A stretch of 64,000 bases of DNA from Coffea arabica (lineage: Eukaryota > Streptophyta > Magnoliopsida > Gentianales > Rubiaceae). Location of the stretch: positions 13,290,466 to 13,354,465 of the forward strand of contig NC_092322.1 in NCBI RefSeq assembly GCF_036785885.1, given 5' to 3'. Of the stretch, positions 1-12,395 are shown piece by piece. The notes below the pieces were generated by a model. The model was not told the DNA's origin. It was given only the letters and a program-made list of their open reading frames with translations, and ran no database searches. Position 1 is the stretch's first letter. The number at the start of each line of letters is the position of its first letter. Position numbers and translations under genes: made by a program.

Positions 1-421
1 CTTTCCTGCACTAGAATACAATAGACTTTCCGTCAAATTGTAATTAAGATATATTTCAAGTGTTAGAATTTTGAAAAGATAAGATTAATTAGGAAAAGTG
101 TATAAATATAAGAGAAAATAATAATTGTTACTATGTGTATATACATGGCAGGTTAAATGAAATTTATGTGTGTTAACGAGGCATAGGCACCCGTCAGAAA
201 AACTCTATTATAAATTGCAACACCTTTATTTATTTATTTTTTGGTACCCTAAATCTAGAAAGTGGCACAATTATATTATATAGCCAAAAATACTTTGTTT
301 CCATAATTGCAGCAAATGGTTGATAGTTGGCACTTTAATATATAAACTGCTCTAGTTTTATATGTTTTAGGTATTAATTACCAAATAAAGGATATGATAT
401 TCAAACCAACATTTTACTGCC

Positions 422-484
422 TATATATATATATATATATAGACACACACACACATGTATATATAGAAACACACACACACACAT
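422..484. repeat. TA / CA compound microsatellite
   Basis: A TA run is followed by two (AC)n blocks separated by a short TATATATAGA spacer. It is a simple sequence repeat with no coding content. Confidence 0.9.
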
Positions 485-2123
485 CCCTCCACTAGTTTCA
501 GTGATAATTGGAATTTGGACATACCAAAGAACTAGCTACCATCTTAGCTTCTGTCACAGTTTGGTGGCTCCCAAACTTATATTAATTTTTATAGCCAATT
601 TGACCCAATTTGAACTGGCTAGACAACTAAAAAGTTGTTGTGGCTGCTTATGAATCTAACTAATTATTGATTTGCACCAAATTTTTGAGGTCAAATTGGT
701 AAGACAGAAAATTGAACTATAGACTGTATTAAATTAAAGAATAACCAAGTGCATATAATTATTAATCAGTTGCAGCATCTTTGTCTTAATTGTGAAGGAC
801 TATATGAGTAACCCGACCAAAGTCGACAGATAATGACCTTGATACTCAAATTGTCACAAATTGATGGTTGGAGTTTGATCCAAACAAGCACCATAATTGA
901 ATTGAGTAAACAATGAAAGAAGATTTGAAATGTTGAATTTTCTTGACTTAGACAAAAGGCTCAATTCTCACATCCAAATTTCAACCTTAAGAAGTGATAT
1001 TTTCCTTGTCCTTCTCACCCAACATATAAACGTAAAAACATGTGGTAGTTTGGACTTTGGAGGTTTTTAATGATTGATCTTGTTAATGTTTCTCAACCTT
1101 TCTTGACAATAATTACATGTCAACAAATGTTTCTTGGCAATGCAATATCGTTGACATCATTGACTTCTTCTTTTTTTCCCTTGATTGGAAGAGTGGGAAT
1201 GAATCGAAACAGTATGCTCCATATCTTAGATGTGTTACTACTGTTTAACACAAATTGATTCCAACAATGACAGGTGAGAGCACAGGACAACTTTCATCAT
1301 CATGGCATAGTCCTTTAGATGATTTTATCTTAATTTTGAATGACCATTTTTTTTTTTTAAATAAGAGGTTTTGGATCCAAAATATTCTTATTTTATGCAA
1401 CTCGAAAAGTAGAATTTCAAAATTTAATAAAGTCAAGAGTTATGAATATAGGCAAATTCTCAAGTAGCAAAAAGTTTAGATTGTTAGCATTGAAAAATCA
1501 ATTAGAGTTAGAGAATAAGTGGTCGAATTAATGATAAATTGCTTATATAGTGAGTGTTTTTTTTTTTTTTTTTTATAAAATAAAAGTCAATATTATTAAT
1601 AAACTAGTTGGAAATCGTCCAGCATGATTTATTTGATAAAGCAATCTGCACTAATGTCAGATAATACATAAAGTATGTCACAGACATATTTAATCTGAAA
1701 AATCATTAGATTTAATAGAATTACAAAATATAAAAGACTACACTGTGAATTATCAGATTTGACCCATTGCAGGAGCTACTCCATAGATATTTATGCATGT
1801 CTATTCCCTTAGATCTATATATAAGATTTGAAAAAACTTCTTAGATCTGAGAAAAAAATAACAATAATTAAACAAAGCTCCCATTGAAATAGCTTAGAAG
1901 AGAAGAGAACACTAGAGGCAAAACTCTCACTAGTATAACTTAGAAAAGCTTTATGTAGAATTCTAGACATAACTCTAAGGATTCTTGATTAGGTGAAAAA
2001 ATCTACTATCTCTTTTGGCTTAAAACTTTGCTTGAACCTCAGATGAACCTCCATCTTTTTCTTCTTTATTAATTTGAACATCAATCAGTCACTTCACAAA
2101 CTGAATGAGGAGTATAATTCTTA

Positions 2124-2169
2124 AAGAAAGCAATTAAATCATAGCTAAGAAAGCAATTAAATCATAGCT
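2124..2169. repeat. 23-bp tandem repeat, two copies
   Basis: Two adjacent, nearly identical copies of a 23-bp unit containing AAGCAATTAAATCATAGCT. This is a local slippage-type duplication in intergenic DNA. Confidence 0.85.
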
Positions 2170-2950
2170 CATTCCTCCTGTTCGTGGGAAAGTTAGCGTT
2201 TCACGCCCTAATAGGATAATTTAAGGCCACCCATTTAGCATCTAATATTTAAGGGCCAACTTAATATAATATTACTAGTTTATTAAGCCTAATTCTCAAT
2301 CACCATATTCAAAATAATGAATTGAAATTAACAAGAAGACAGTAACAGTGCGTACACCATCACAGTTGAATATATGATACATATACAAAATTTAGTTTAA
2401 ATTATGTATCATACATTTAATAGTGAAAGTGTATCCACCATCATCATTATATAGATAGATGATTACTTCAAAATATACAACGGAAAAGTGAGAGAATCGT
2501 GTATAAGCCACCCAGGCTCTTTTCTCATATGCCAAACATAGCTTTTTGTTTTTCTTTTCTGGACAAAGACAGCTTTTATTGCTGCCATGTTTATAGTACA
2601 AATTGAAACAATAACCCTATGATGAAACAAAACAAAATATACCCTCTATATTTGTATCTAGGTGGTAAAGATAAATTTCAAGGAAAAATGGTGTCGAAGA
2701 ATCAACTCAAGAGTCCTCTCCTGTACAAAGTACTATGCTAAGTGAGATTAACATAAGAAATGCCATATCTTGCTTCTGTAAGAGCTGTCAAATGATCCCT
2801 TGTCAGCAATCATCTGTGTACTTGTTCAGGTCTTTAAAAGATTTTATGACAGAATGGCTTTATTGAAGGAGTTGATGATCGAGGTAACTCTGATCATAAT
2901 AAATGGTAGCCAGAAACAACAGCAGCACCATTTCTTGAAGTAGTCAGTTT

Positions 2951-5900
2951 TCAGTGGATTTTCTCATAGAACAACAAACTAGCCTCTGCTTCCAGAACAT
3001 CCTTCTCTGAGACACCATGCACTTCAGAATCCGAGATGCAAAACCATCGTGCATGAGTCGGTTCTAAGAGCGCAATTGGATCTTCATCACAAGTCTCAGC
3101 TTTGACTCTTCTGTAAACAGTGTAATGACCGCTTCCAACTTTTCCGAAGTGCTGGACGACTGAAACTAGCCTGTAGGTATGATCTTTGGAAGATGTAGAA
3201 GTGGAAGGTCCATCTACCTGCACCAAGAAGAAAATAAAAAAACTGCATGATGCACCTAGCTGCTTAGAAATGAAGATGTATATTTGATTCAGAAAGAAAT
3301 GCCCATGTAAATGACTTTAAACACCAAAGATGGGAAAAACGATGCAGCGCTGAATTCAGAGGTAAGGTTAAACTCACAACAGCTGTGACCACCATAAAAT
3401 AAATCATGGGTTGAGGAGATGTGATCAGTAATTGTGGGGGAGAATGAAAGCCAGATGACTATGACCTACTTAGCATAATCCAGAAAAATTTGACTACTTG
3501 AATCTCAGTTCAAACAACAACTGGATACATAAAGGCTGTTCTCCAATTTCAAAGTAGCATTTAGATAGAAGTGCAATCAGCCTGTGCCAAGGAAAAATAT
3601 CAGCTTCTCTAAACTTCACTGTTTTGTCTCATGAAAGCTATGGACATTATGCTTTTCATATCTTTAACGCATGTACCACCAGGCAGTTGTCTTTCCTGTG
3701 TCTTCCACAAAAAAATTTGCTTGGTTATTGGCACAAGTGCTATTTGTAACACAACAAACATTCCATGCGGAAGAATTCCAAAGTTTAAACATAATAAACA
3801 TCACAGGGGAAGAATTCCAGAGTTTAAACATAATAAACTTCGCATGGGGAAGAATTCCAGAGTTTATAACAAGGAGAACCATAACAATACCAAGTAACTA
3901 AAGAATTCCATATGAATGCAGTATATATTCTTGTGGACTCATTCAGATAAGTCAGCACATTAAACAGAATACAAGATAAAAAAAAATTATAGACCTTGAG
4001 CAGAAAATAAAATTTCTCAATCGTTAAATGAATGAAACAACTTGCAATTACAAAGTATGACTGAAAACAAGGACAAATATTTTGCGTTTTCTGTAGTTGC
4101 TTTTCAAATGTAATGGATCTTCAGGCAGAACTCGGTGCAAGTAACTGAAAATATTTTGATGTGGCAAATCACCGGTTAGATATAACAAGGTGTGCAAAGT
4201 ACTAGACTTGTTACCTCTAAGCTAATCTTGTCATTAGAATGAATAGGCCTAAAGTGCATCATGAAGTCCACAGAGCTTCCATTCCCAGGCATTTTTGGCC
4301 AAGTTTTGAGAGCATGAACATTTTTTGGCGGGTCATAGACAGTTTGTTCATGATCTGGATTCTCTGCTTCCAAAGGAAATTTATTTGCTGTCTCCCCATT
4401 GCAATTTATCAGACCTGTAGTATGTTCCATACTTGGTTGCATTGGACAAGGGAAGGGTGGCTGACATTTGGACAGTACTTGCCCTCTTTGCAAATTTTCT
4501 TCCAAGCTCTTTATTACTAATCCCCTCTTCATAAGAGGTGAGAGGTCCAAAATCAATGGAAAAGAGATGTGACCCTAGAATTACCATAACGCAGATACAA
4601 TAGCCATTAGTAGACTACCCAGAGATATGCATTAGTTGTTTCTGCAAAACCAATAAAACCTAGTCTACAACAAAATTTCACAAAAAAAAAGAGATCATGA
4701 TTAAGATCTGGTGCAAGGAAATAGCTCTAAAAAATCATGGTACACATAAGCAGGGGAAAATCATGAAATCTATTTTTCTATGTGCAAAATATGATGGATG
4801 GAGTTAGACACTTCAAAACCAAGACAATAAATTTCCTTGGCAAAGAATTCCAGAGAACTTGTGTAAAATTAACCAAAAAGAATACCTGAATTTTTACTAG
4901 TTCTCCAAAAAGATTCACTGAAGCACGTTGCAGGTGAACACACAGAATCTGCACATGAAAGACCATACTGGTAAGGATGCAGAGAAGTGAAACTTTTTTA
5001 GTAGATTTAGTTAAAGAGAAACTGACAATTACAAGAGAATCAAAAGCCAATGTCATGGATATATTGTGCTTAAATTTGAAAATACCAATGTACATAATGC
5101 ACAATGTATTATTCCTGACTATTACCTAATTTAGCAGCTTTGATATTCATATGCCTTCCATACTTTTGTTTAGCACATAGTGTAGTTTGAAAGACCATGA
5201 AGACGGTAGTGGCGATACCTGTGGGCTACGTGCCATACTCAGCTGCTTGAAACTTCTTGAGTAGCTGTTCGACCAGGGTAATGGTCTAAGAGAACAGAGA
5301 CTTTTACAGTCACAGGAATCATCCTCACTACAGAGCTTCAGCTTTTCAATATCTGTCTGAGAAGAAAGCTTGCCTAAGTTACATAGTTAAAAATCTCCAT
5401 AAAATGCATGATTTAAGAGTGAAAGGGTTAACAAGAAAATCAGTATCTGTTCATGTGAAAAAGCTAAGTACTGAAAATACTTTTACGTAGACATGACTTC
5501 CATAGTGACAGTGTTACAAGCAGCATCTACATTAGCACTTGCAGACTTGATTCACTTTCTTTAATAACTTACAATGCAAAATACCTTATTTTCACGTGTC
5601 AAGGATAGGTACTTAATAGCAGCATTATGCCAGCAGTGACTGCAGAAGTAATTATCAAGTCGTTCAGAAACAAAGAACTGGCTCAGGCAACTCCCCAAGG
5701 AGCATCCGGTCATCTGGAAGTTTGTGGGGAAAAAAAAATGGCCAGCATGATGACACCAAATAGAGAATCCAGAAGAATTTGCAGCAAAACACTTTGTATT
5801 TTACAAACTTACAATTGTACCACCACTACTGAGCACCGGCGAGAGGTGTAAGCTATGAAATAATTGGAAATCCAGAGAGATCTACAGAGCACGCAAAATG

Positions 5901-8210
5901 TTTATGCTATAAGCAAAATCAGGTTTATTGCAGAGCATGTAGGAAAGGAAGCTGATAAGAAATTAAAGGAACTACAAGTTTGGTTCAAATAAGTGAAAAG
6001 AAGAAACTCATATTCATCTTTAAACAATGAATAGACAGGAGAAAATAAATATGATGCAGTTCTTGCTTTTCAGCTCCTCATATGTTCCAAATAAATCCAA
6101 TTCCAATTGTAAGACAAACACATGCACTTAAGCTTGGACAGCTGCTTGAAAGCAGTGACCATTAAAGATTAGTAGCAGTATCAAAATGAGAAATAGTGTC
6201 ACAAGTACCATTCAACCTGAAACGAACAACTCTGACAGGTCAAGATGCTGCCAAGGATCCCATCAAAAGGTCCAAGGAAACTACGCCGCCATCTTTGCTG
6301 TTCAGATTCCCTTAGCCTCTTTCTTGGAGCAAGAATTCTGGAATTATTGAGTACAGTTGCGTCAGCCAAGGAGCTGGTCCAGTGAACATAAGATTCTGAC
6401 AATTCTTCCCTCAAAGAAGCGAGAAGATGAAAGAATGCTTCCTCTGCATCCTACACATAGAACAGCTTGACCATTTAGCAGATAAAAAGTAACCCTAGCA
6501 CAACCTATTCCAGTACTGATTATTCAATAGCCCACCTGCTGGCTAGTTAAGCTGAAACTTGGCATGTAAGTCTCCATCGCAACCATCACCTTTCGCGGGC
6601 TTCGTACAGATCTCACATATTGAACCATACATAGTTCTGCAGGATACAATTAAACACATAAACTTGCCATGAAAAACTGAAAAAAACAACCACTATTAAT
6701 GAGACCCACAAGGTAAGCTGAAAGCTGCTTATAATTTAACACATCCAAGTTGGAGAAATACTCTCTCTACTAATTTATTCACTTCTTGGTGCTGATGTTG
6801 CTATATCGTAAACCAGTGCAGATTTGAGGATTACAGAATAAAGTTACATCAGATTACCTCAGGTACAAAACAATGAAGGACTTAAACATCAAGTTGCCAC
6901 AAAATGCAAATTCCCTAACGGATAGACATGACTCTTCCCAATGTGACAAAACAGCCATTTGAATGCAATTTCTGGCATGAATAAAGAGGCATATCCTTAG
7001 CTAGTTAGACTAGAAAATTGCCACAATTTTCTAGCCTGCCCAATAACAAATCGTATTCATATTTGCAGCAACACGGATCATAAAGCGCTCGTTAACAACC
7101 ATTTATTATTATTAAAATAACTTTCAGAGCATTCCTTCAATGAAAACTATACAAAGCAATTAAGCAAGACCAACTGAGTTCATATCCAATTATTAATTGC
7201 CATAATTAGTCATTGTCCAAAGGCATAAATGGGCAGGCATGCTCATTCATTTAGCATGGAATTACCCAAATTCAAAGCAATTTCCATTTATACACAAGTT
7301 CTACACAAACCTTCCAGCAGGGATGCCACAGCAGCAGTAAGAGGCAATGCTTTAGCACTCTCTTCTACTGATGGAAACTTATATTTCTCAAAGACGATGT
7401 CGAGGAATCTTTGAAAACTCGAACAACTAGCCAAAGCCTACGAATAAAGGTAGGCATAAGACGAAATACTCAAAAAGAAACAAAAAAAATGTGTACTAAA
7501 GCCCCCAATATATATTCCAACTTAATACCAACAACATGCAATCTTTAATAACTTAGCAGATGAAAAACCAACGTTAAATTTGAAACAAGAAGGAACCAAC
7601 TCAAAATTCCAAAAGCATTCAATAAGCTCAAAAACAAACAACCCAATGAAGTGTGTATTAATTATAAAAAGACAATTATAAATTTGATCTATGTGAAGAA
7701 TAGATTAAAGAAATCTTAATCAAAGACTTTGAAATCCGAATATAACCCAATTTATGTAAGAACTAGATGACCATGCTAGGCCAAAGCTAAAAAAGTTCCC
7801 AACTTTACTATAAGTCGGCATAAAATTAGCTCAGAAACAAACATCCATTGAGGTAAAGCCACAAAAAATAAAATAGAATAAAAACAAGAGCCAAGTCATG
7901 AATATGAATATACCTGCAAAACAACATTCAAGAAACAATTGTTTCCAAGGTTTTGCAATCCGGGCACAACCCAATGTTTGTCAGAACTAACAAGTCCATC
8001 AGATGATGACCATGGTAGACCAAAGTTGATAAAGCTTCCAACTTTACCATCTTTGATAGCCAAGATCAAGCCAGTAGCACCCAAAAGGCTTGCAGCCACT
8101 GATATGTGAAGCCCGGTTGGTGAACTCCAGTTCACTTGGGGCAAAAATTTGGCTCCAAATTTCAATTTTTCTACAAGGGACTGAATATCTATTCTTCCTT
8201 GAATTTTCAT
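2951..8210 (-). CDS. UBP27: ubiquitin carboxyl-terminal hydrolase 27 (USP-family deubiquitinase)
   Basis: Cysteine protease that removes ubiquitin; Arabidopsis UBP27 sits in the mitochondrial outer membrane. Exons, in minus-strand order: 8210-7914, 7437-7311, 6636-6536, 6450-6217, 5881-5813, 5713-5585, 5356-5219, 4948-4886, 4574-4215, 3217-2951. All introns are GT-AG, and the joined frame is open for 594 aa. A hydrophobic segment at about residues 33-52 fits the known membrane anchor. The Cys box (GLQNLGNNCFLN) places the nucleophile at Cys92. Zinc-binding CxxC pairs lie at 247/250 and 300/303. The His box (GSGHYTVYRR) gives His537, followed by WFCISDSEV with the third catalytic Asp. Exon 9 (120 codons) carries a poorly conserved insert that makes the protein longer than the Arabidopsis one (about 494 aa). 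The start is the first ATG upstream of the anchor. Identification is by recognised family motifs, not by a search. Confidence 0.93.
3769..3874. repeat. about 40-bp tandem repeat, three copies, in the last UBP27 intron
   Basis: Three copies of a unit beginning GGAAGAATTCCA and continuing AGTTTAAACATAATAAAC, at about 3769, 3808 and 3848. The third copy is truncated. The array lies in the 997-bp intron between UBP27 exons 9 and 10. Confidence 0.85.
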
Positions 8211-9843
8211 GGCTCATAGACAAAAATTACCTATCCCAATTGTCAAGTACTTCTGTATCTCTTCGTCGGTACTATGGGGAATCTATCGCGCCTTCGTTGG
8301 CACTCGTTCTTTCCATTATTTACCGATTGCCCCAAAAATATGGGAATTGGCAATTTGACTGCTTTTTTCACCTTTTGCAATTTGACTGCTATGGTGCTGT
8401 ATTATATGGTTCATGCTAATTTGAAGCTCTAAATTATACACTTGTTTTTTCCAGTTCTAATAAAGTTCTTTATAATTTTGCTTTTTGTATGAGAGTGTGT
8501 AATTTCAAATTTTTTATGCTAATTTTTTCAATATGTCCACTAATAATTGCCACCTTCACACTTGATCTTATGTTACTCTACTAAATTATCAGTTACGAAC
8601 TTAACATCAAGTTAATAGGAACAATAATCTTACAATAAATTTTTAGGTTTGTAGCAATTGTTCCTTGCAATAATAACTTATAATTGTCAAAAAGAAAGGA
8701 AAAAAAAAACTATATCATTCATTAGAAATGTATATGTTTTTTTTTTAACGTTGTAAATAGGGTTTGGCAATTGTATCCTGGTTGAATTGTATAAATTGAT
8801 GCTTAATTAAAATGCTTGGTTTGTGATATATAATGTGTGATGTTATTTTTATATTTCATAAAGAATTCTCACTTATGAGGATATGTGCATATAGTTTTGT
8901 GATTCAAATGGTATGCATTATAAAAGAGATGCAAATTAATATATGTTCATGTTGTTTTCTTACAATTGAGATTATCTATTCATATTAGAGAAACATAACT
9001 GTTTGTTTGTGGTGTAATCTGGATTTTACATTTATAACCTAATGAAACTGCATAATTGACTATTTTTGTTAGTTAGGTTAATTATTTATATATATTTTAC
9101 ATTTTGTAACCCCAATGAAAATGCATGACAAATTTTGTATGGGTTAGGTTCAATTTTTTTTTTTAACAACCTTAAGGTCATCAACATAGTTTCAAGTATT
9201 AAATTTTCAAAAATATAAACACTGCAATTTTTTCTTTAAAAAATATTAGATATATATATTGTTAGTAATATGAGAAAATTTAAATTAAGTATAAGTAAAA
9301 TGTTCAATTACATGGAGTAATATATTACAAAGATCAGGGTTAGTTATGACAATTAATAACGTTAAATAAATTAAAGGGCGTATTCACAAGGAGAAGGTAT
9401 AATTTTACAAAACTCTATTTTTTGGAAAATTGGCATGAATTAGTTAGATTTGCAAATTGTCTTATAGTTTTCCTATTCTAATAACAAAAGACACCCATAA
9501 AATTCAGTTAAATGAATTTTCTTCCCTCAATGTCCTAAAATACCTATTTGTTATTTGAAAAACTATATCATCTACTCTCTTTCTCTCTCTTTTTCTACCC
9601 CCTGTAAGTCTTCTCCTTTAGCAATGCCTCAATAAGCCAATGGCCTAAATCTAAAATTTTTTGTAATTAATAATATTAACAATCACCATATAATAATATT
9701 GATTCAAATTTCTTTTTTTTGTGTTCTTGATTTATTTTGCAGTACCAGTGGAGGTAAGTGTAATTATCGAAATATATAGGTACCTGTACTGACAATAATT
9801 ATCAAAGTACCCTAGGAAATATTTTGGTCCTCATGAAATAATT
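8211..9843. other. intergenic between UBP27 and the U14 snoRNA locus
   Basis: The first 200 bases or so upstream of the UBP27 ATG are less AT-rich and probably hold its 5' UTR and promoter. The remainder is very AT-rich with poly-A/T tracts and no coding frame or recognisable RNA. The two loci are divergently transcribed from this spacer. Confidence 0.55.
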
Positions 9844-10045
9844 TGGGCCCTTGGGAGGAGGGCTACAACAAGAAGTTTAAAACCCAACCACATCAACAGA
9901 ATTCACTTTGGGCCCAATCAGAGACCCTGAAGAGTCTAGATTGTTCGGGAACTGTAATCCATATCTCAGCCGTCCATTTTCCGTAAAACCCTAAACCCAT
10001 CCCGGAACCAATATAAACCCTAGACTCCTTTTCTTCTATATAACT
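9844..10045 (+). promoter_or_regulatory. Site II / telo-box promoter of the U14 snoRNA locus
   Basis: Two TGGGCC Site II motifs (9844-9849 and 9909-9914) are followed by a telo-box (AAAACCCTAAACCC, 9985-9998), a second AAACCCTA near 10016 and TATA-like stretches at about 10011 and 10036 (CTATATAAC). Site II plus telo-box upstream of a TATA element is the established architecture of plant Pol II snoRNA and ribosomal-protein promoters. No protein-coding frame follows, but box C/D snoRNAs do, so this is inferred to drive the snoRNA precursor. Confidence 0.75.
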
Positions 10046-10472
10046 CTCCCAAAACCCTGTTGTTGCCTTCATTGGTAGTTCTCCCCAAGTCCGCCGCAGA
10101 ATTACTTCCGATTCATTTCTGAGCTCGTTCTTTTCTGATGATTTCTGGTTCTGGATTGAATTCTACTCCGGTAGCTTGATCATTTTGTTCGTTGGTTTTT
10201 TAGTTTTTCCGTTGAAAGGTTGAAAATTTTGATGGTGTTTTTGCTAATTTTACTCCGCGGAATCAGCATCTCCAATTCACTTGCGAGATTTTTTTTTTTG
10301 GTCTCATTAGTGGTTGGATCTGGGTCTAATTCTACTCTGGTAGCTTGAGTTTTTTAGTTTCTGATGCTTTGTGATTGAAAAGTTGAAAACTTTGATTGTA
10401 TTCTGCTATTCCGATTTCATTGTTTTTTATTAGATTTTTTGCACGAATTTCTCGTTATTTATAAAATTTCTA

Positions 10473-10569
10473 GGTGTCTAAGATGACACAAAAAGGCTCG
10501 AGAGCTTTCGCCTACGCCAGGCTTGAAAGCTTATGCTGCCTTTTTATTCTAATTTCTATCTGAGGCACC
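10473..10569 (+). ncRNA. U14-like box C/D snoRNA, altered guides
   Basis: A 6-bp terminal stem (GGTGTC 10473-10478 pairing with GGCACC 10564-10569, one G-U pair) encloses a box C-like AAGATGA (10480-10486; consensus RTGATGA) and a perfect box D CTGA (10560-10563). The central part (GAGAGCTTTCGCC ... GGCTTGAAAGCTTATGCTGC) is clearly shared with the three U14 copies downstream. It lacks U14 domain A (ACATTCGCAG). The bases before box D are AATTTCTAT instead of the U14 guide ending CCTTGGATGT. It could be a degenerate U14 copy or a retargeted snoRNA; the intact stem and box D favour a functional RNA. No rRNA target was recognised. Confidence 0.6.
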
Positions 10570-10852
10570 CCCTCCATACCTCCATTATTACTACTTTTTT
10601 TCAAAAAACTTTAACGTGTAAGGATAAATGCTACAGGCATGTATGTTTATAAATTTAGGAGGGACTATTAACGTTGGCCCTTTAGCATTGGATTGAATTA
10701 TTGCTTCAGGGATTTAGAAGTTCCTGATATGCAATTTCATCCATCCAATCACTTTGTCAGCAATACCATATGTTTTGCTGGTCATTCAAGGATGGAATAC
10801 CAAAACTATTGGTTCTGTTTTTGTTTTGGATATGTTTTGCTAAATTGGAAAT

Positions 10853-10983
10853 TAGCAGTGATGACAAAATCTAAGGCTTGTTTCTCAAAACATTCGCAGT
10901 GGCCGCCTAAGAGCTTTCGCCTTCGCCTTCGCCGGGCTTGAGAGCTTGTGCTGCTTCTATCCTTCCTTGGATGTCTGAGCGTT
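10853..10983 (+). ncRNA. U14: U14 small nucleolar RNA (box C/D), copy 1
   Basis: Box C GTGATGA is at 10858-10864 and box D CTGA at 10975-10978. Between them are domain A ACATTCGCAGT, complementary to the 5' part of 18S rRNA (ACTGCGAATG), and the guide CCTTCCTTGGATGT just before box D, complementary to 18S ACATCCAAGGAAGG. By the box D+5 rule it directs 2'-O-methylation of the C in ACAUC*CAAGG, the known U14 site (human 18S C462). Domain A is needed for early pre-18S cleavages in yeast. The central hairpin has one extra CTTCGC unit relative to the other copies. The ends are approximate. Confidence 0.93.
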
Positions 10984-11127
10984 TACTCTTTCTTCGTTCT
11001 TTCTTTTCTAATTCTTGGCTTTTTTTTTTCTTTTCTGTTCCTTGGTTTAAGTTTTGAAGTCTGTTCTTGTTTCTGGTTTAGGATAGGATCAATGATTTGA
11101 GTTTCAGTTGTATGAGTTATAACATTT

Positions 11128-11252
11128 GGTTTATGATGACAAATCCAAAGGCTTGTTTCTCAAAACATTCGCAGTGGCCGCCTAAGAGCTTTCGTCTTCG
11201 CCAGGCTTGAGAGCTTATGCTGCTTTTATCCTTCCTTGGATGTCTGAAACAT
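11128..11252 (+). ncRNA. U14: U14 small nucleolar RNA (box C/D), copy 2
   Basis: Perfect box C ATGATGA at 11133-11139 and box D CTGA at 11244-11247. Domain A (ACATTCGCAGT) and the 18S methylation guide (CCTTCCTTGGATGT) are both present and identical to copy 1. The flanks GGTTT / AAAC can form a short terminal stem. It lies about 270 bp after copy 1 in the same orientation, as expected for a polycistronic plant snoRNA precursor. Confidence 0.94.
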
Positions 11253-11586
11253 TTATTTATTATCATTCAGTGTGTTTTTTGTGCTGTGGTATGTTCAAGA
11301 TGTACACCTTCTGTTGGAGAAGGTTAGAAGATTACTTTGGGCTTGTCAGTTGCCAATTAGGCTTTAAGGTCTTTATTTGGACCATGTTGCAGTTTTAAAT
11401 TTGTAGTGATGCTTGTTTCAACCATTGTTGAGCTAACACCGAGAATTGTGTTGTAGAATTATGTCCCTCTGTTAGCAACGACAGTGAATTTTAATTGATT
11501 ATGAAGTTGCATTTAGGACATGGGTGTGAGTTTGCAGTAGCTATCAACTACTAAATTGGTTACATTCTTGTAGGGGCTTTGGATTT

Positions 11587-11724
11587 TGGGACTTTTGATG
11601 TCTGCCCCTTTTGCATCAATTTGGGTTGCTTTTGGGATGAACAAGTCCATTATATACAATTATTCATCCTATACTTAATCTGCACTTCTTTTGATGTTTC
11701 ACTGATTATGCAGTGATGGAACAA
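11587..11724 (+). repeat. spacer repeat of the U14 cluster, unit A
   Basis: This spacer shares GGGACTT, GTCTGCCCCTTT, GGGTTGCTTTTGGGATGAA, CAAGTCC and TTCATCCTATACTTAATCTG with unit B at about 12396-12538, with many substitutions. Weaker traces occur at about 10700-10830 and 14270-14390 (GATGGAA...CCTGGTTCT type). The pattern suggests that U14-plus-spacer segments were copied in tandem. Confidence 0.7.
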
Positions 11725-11880
11725 TTTTTTTAGCTCTTGGAATGTGACTGTGTTTCTCGCATGATATGTTTGGTCACCATCTTTGTGTTATGTTTCATTA
11801 GTTGTTTCTTGATGCCTCGTCCCAATTTTTATTTTTTCATCTAGTTAGCATACTTTTGTATTGTTGCAGTTATTAATTTT

Positions 11881-12006
11881 TGGTTCATGATGACAAATGC
11901 AAAGGCTTGTTTCTCAAAACATTCGCAGTGGCCGCCTAAGAGCTTTCGCCTTTGCCGGGCTTGAGAGCTTATGCTGCTTCTATCCTTCCTTGGATGTCTG
12001 AAGCCA
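11881..12006 (+). ncRNA. U14: U14 small nucleolar RNA (box C/D), copy 3
   Basis: Perfect box C ATGATGA at 11887-11893 and box D CTGA at 11998-12001. It has the same domain A and the same guide before box D as copies 1 and 2. The flanks TGGTTC and AGCCA form a terminal stem with one bulge and one G-U pair. It lies about 750 bp after copy 2 in the same orientation. Confidence 0.94.
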
Positions 12007-12395
12007 TCTCCTACTATTGCTTTGAATTGATCTTGTTTAATTTTGTGTGTTCTTTTATTTGATTTATTCTTTTTGCCCTGCAGTTACTTGATAGATGGAA
12101 CATTGCATGGTTTTATCTGATTAGGTAATTTATCTGTTGTGTTTTTGCTTGCCTGTCTTCTCTTCCTTAAATATTGATGTACAAGTCCTTGAGAGATTTT
12201 TTTGCTTCACGCGAGCAAGTTGGTTGAAGAGAGGCCCACTTACAGTGTGTCAGTGGATAGGATAGATAATTTTTACTTTGTACTTTCATTAATTTTGGTC
12301 CTCTGAATTAGTGTTTCAAGATAGGATGAATTAGTTGCCTATGAAATTGCAACCTTTGCGTGTTTAGGACTATGAAACATGGAAGAACTGTTATC

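Larger units (their letters stand above)
1..2600. other. intergenic, no gene seen
   Basis: AT-rich DNA with only short uninterrupted frames (at most about 70 codons) that show no family motif and no splice-compatible neighbours. It holds a TA/CA microsatellite near 422-484, a long T tract near 1558-1575 and a short tandem repeat near 2124-2169. The part closest to 2600-2950 is probably 3' UTR and downstream DNA of the minus-strand UBP27 gene. I see nothing else. Confidence 0.6.

Noticed and set aside
1900-2060. Possible retroelement leader-like sequence rich in AGAGAAGAGAACACTAGAGG
   Set aside because: No open frame, poly-A tail or duplication could be tied to it.
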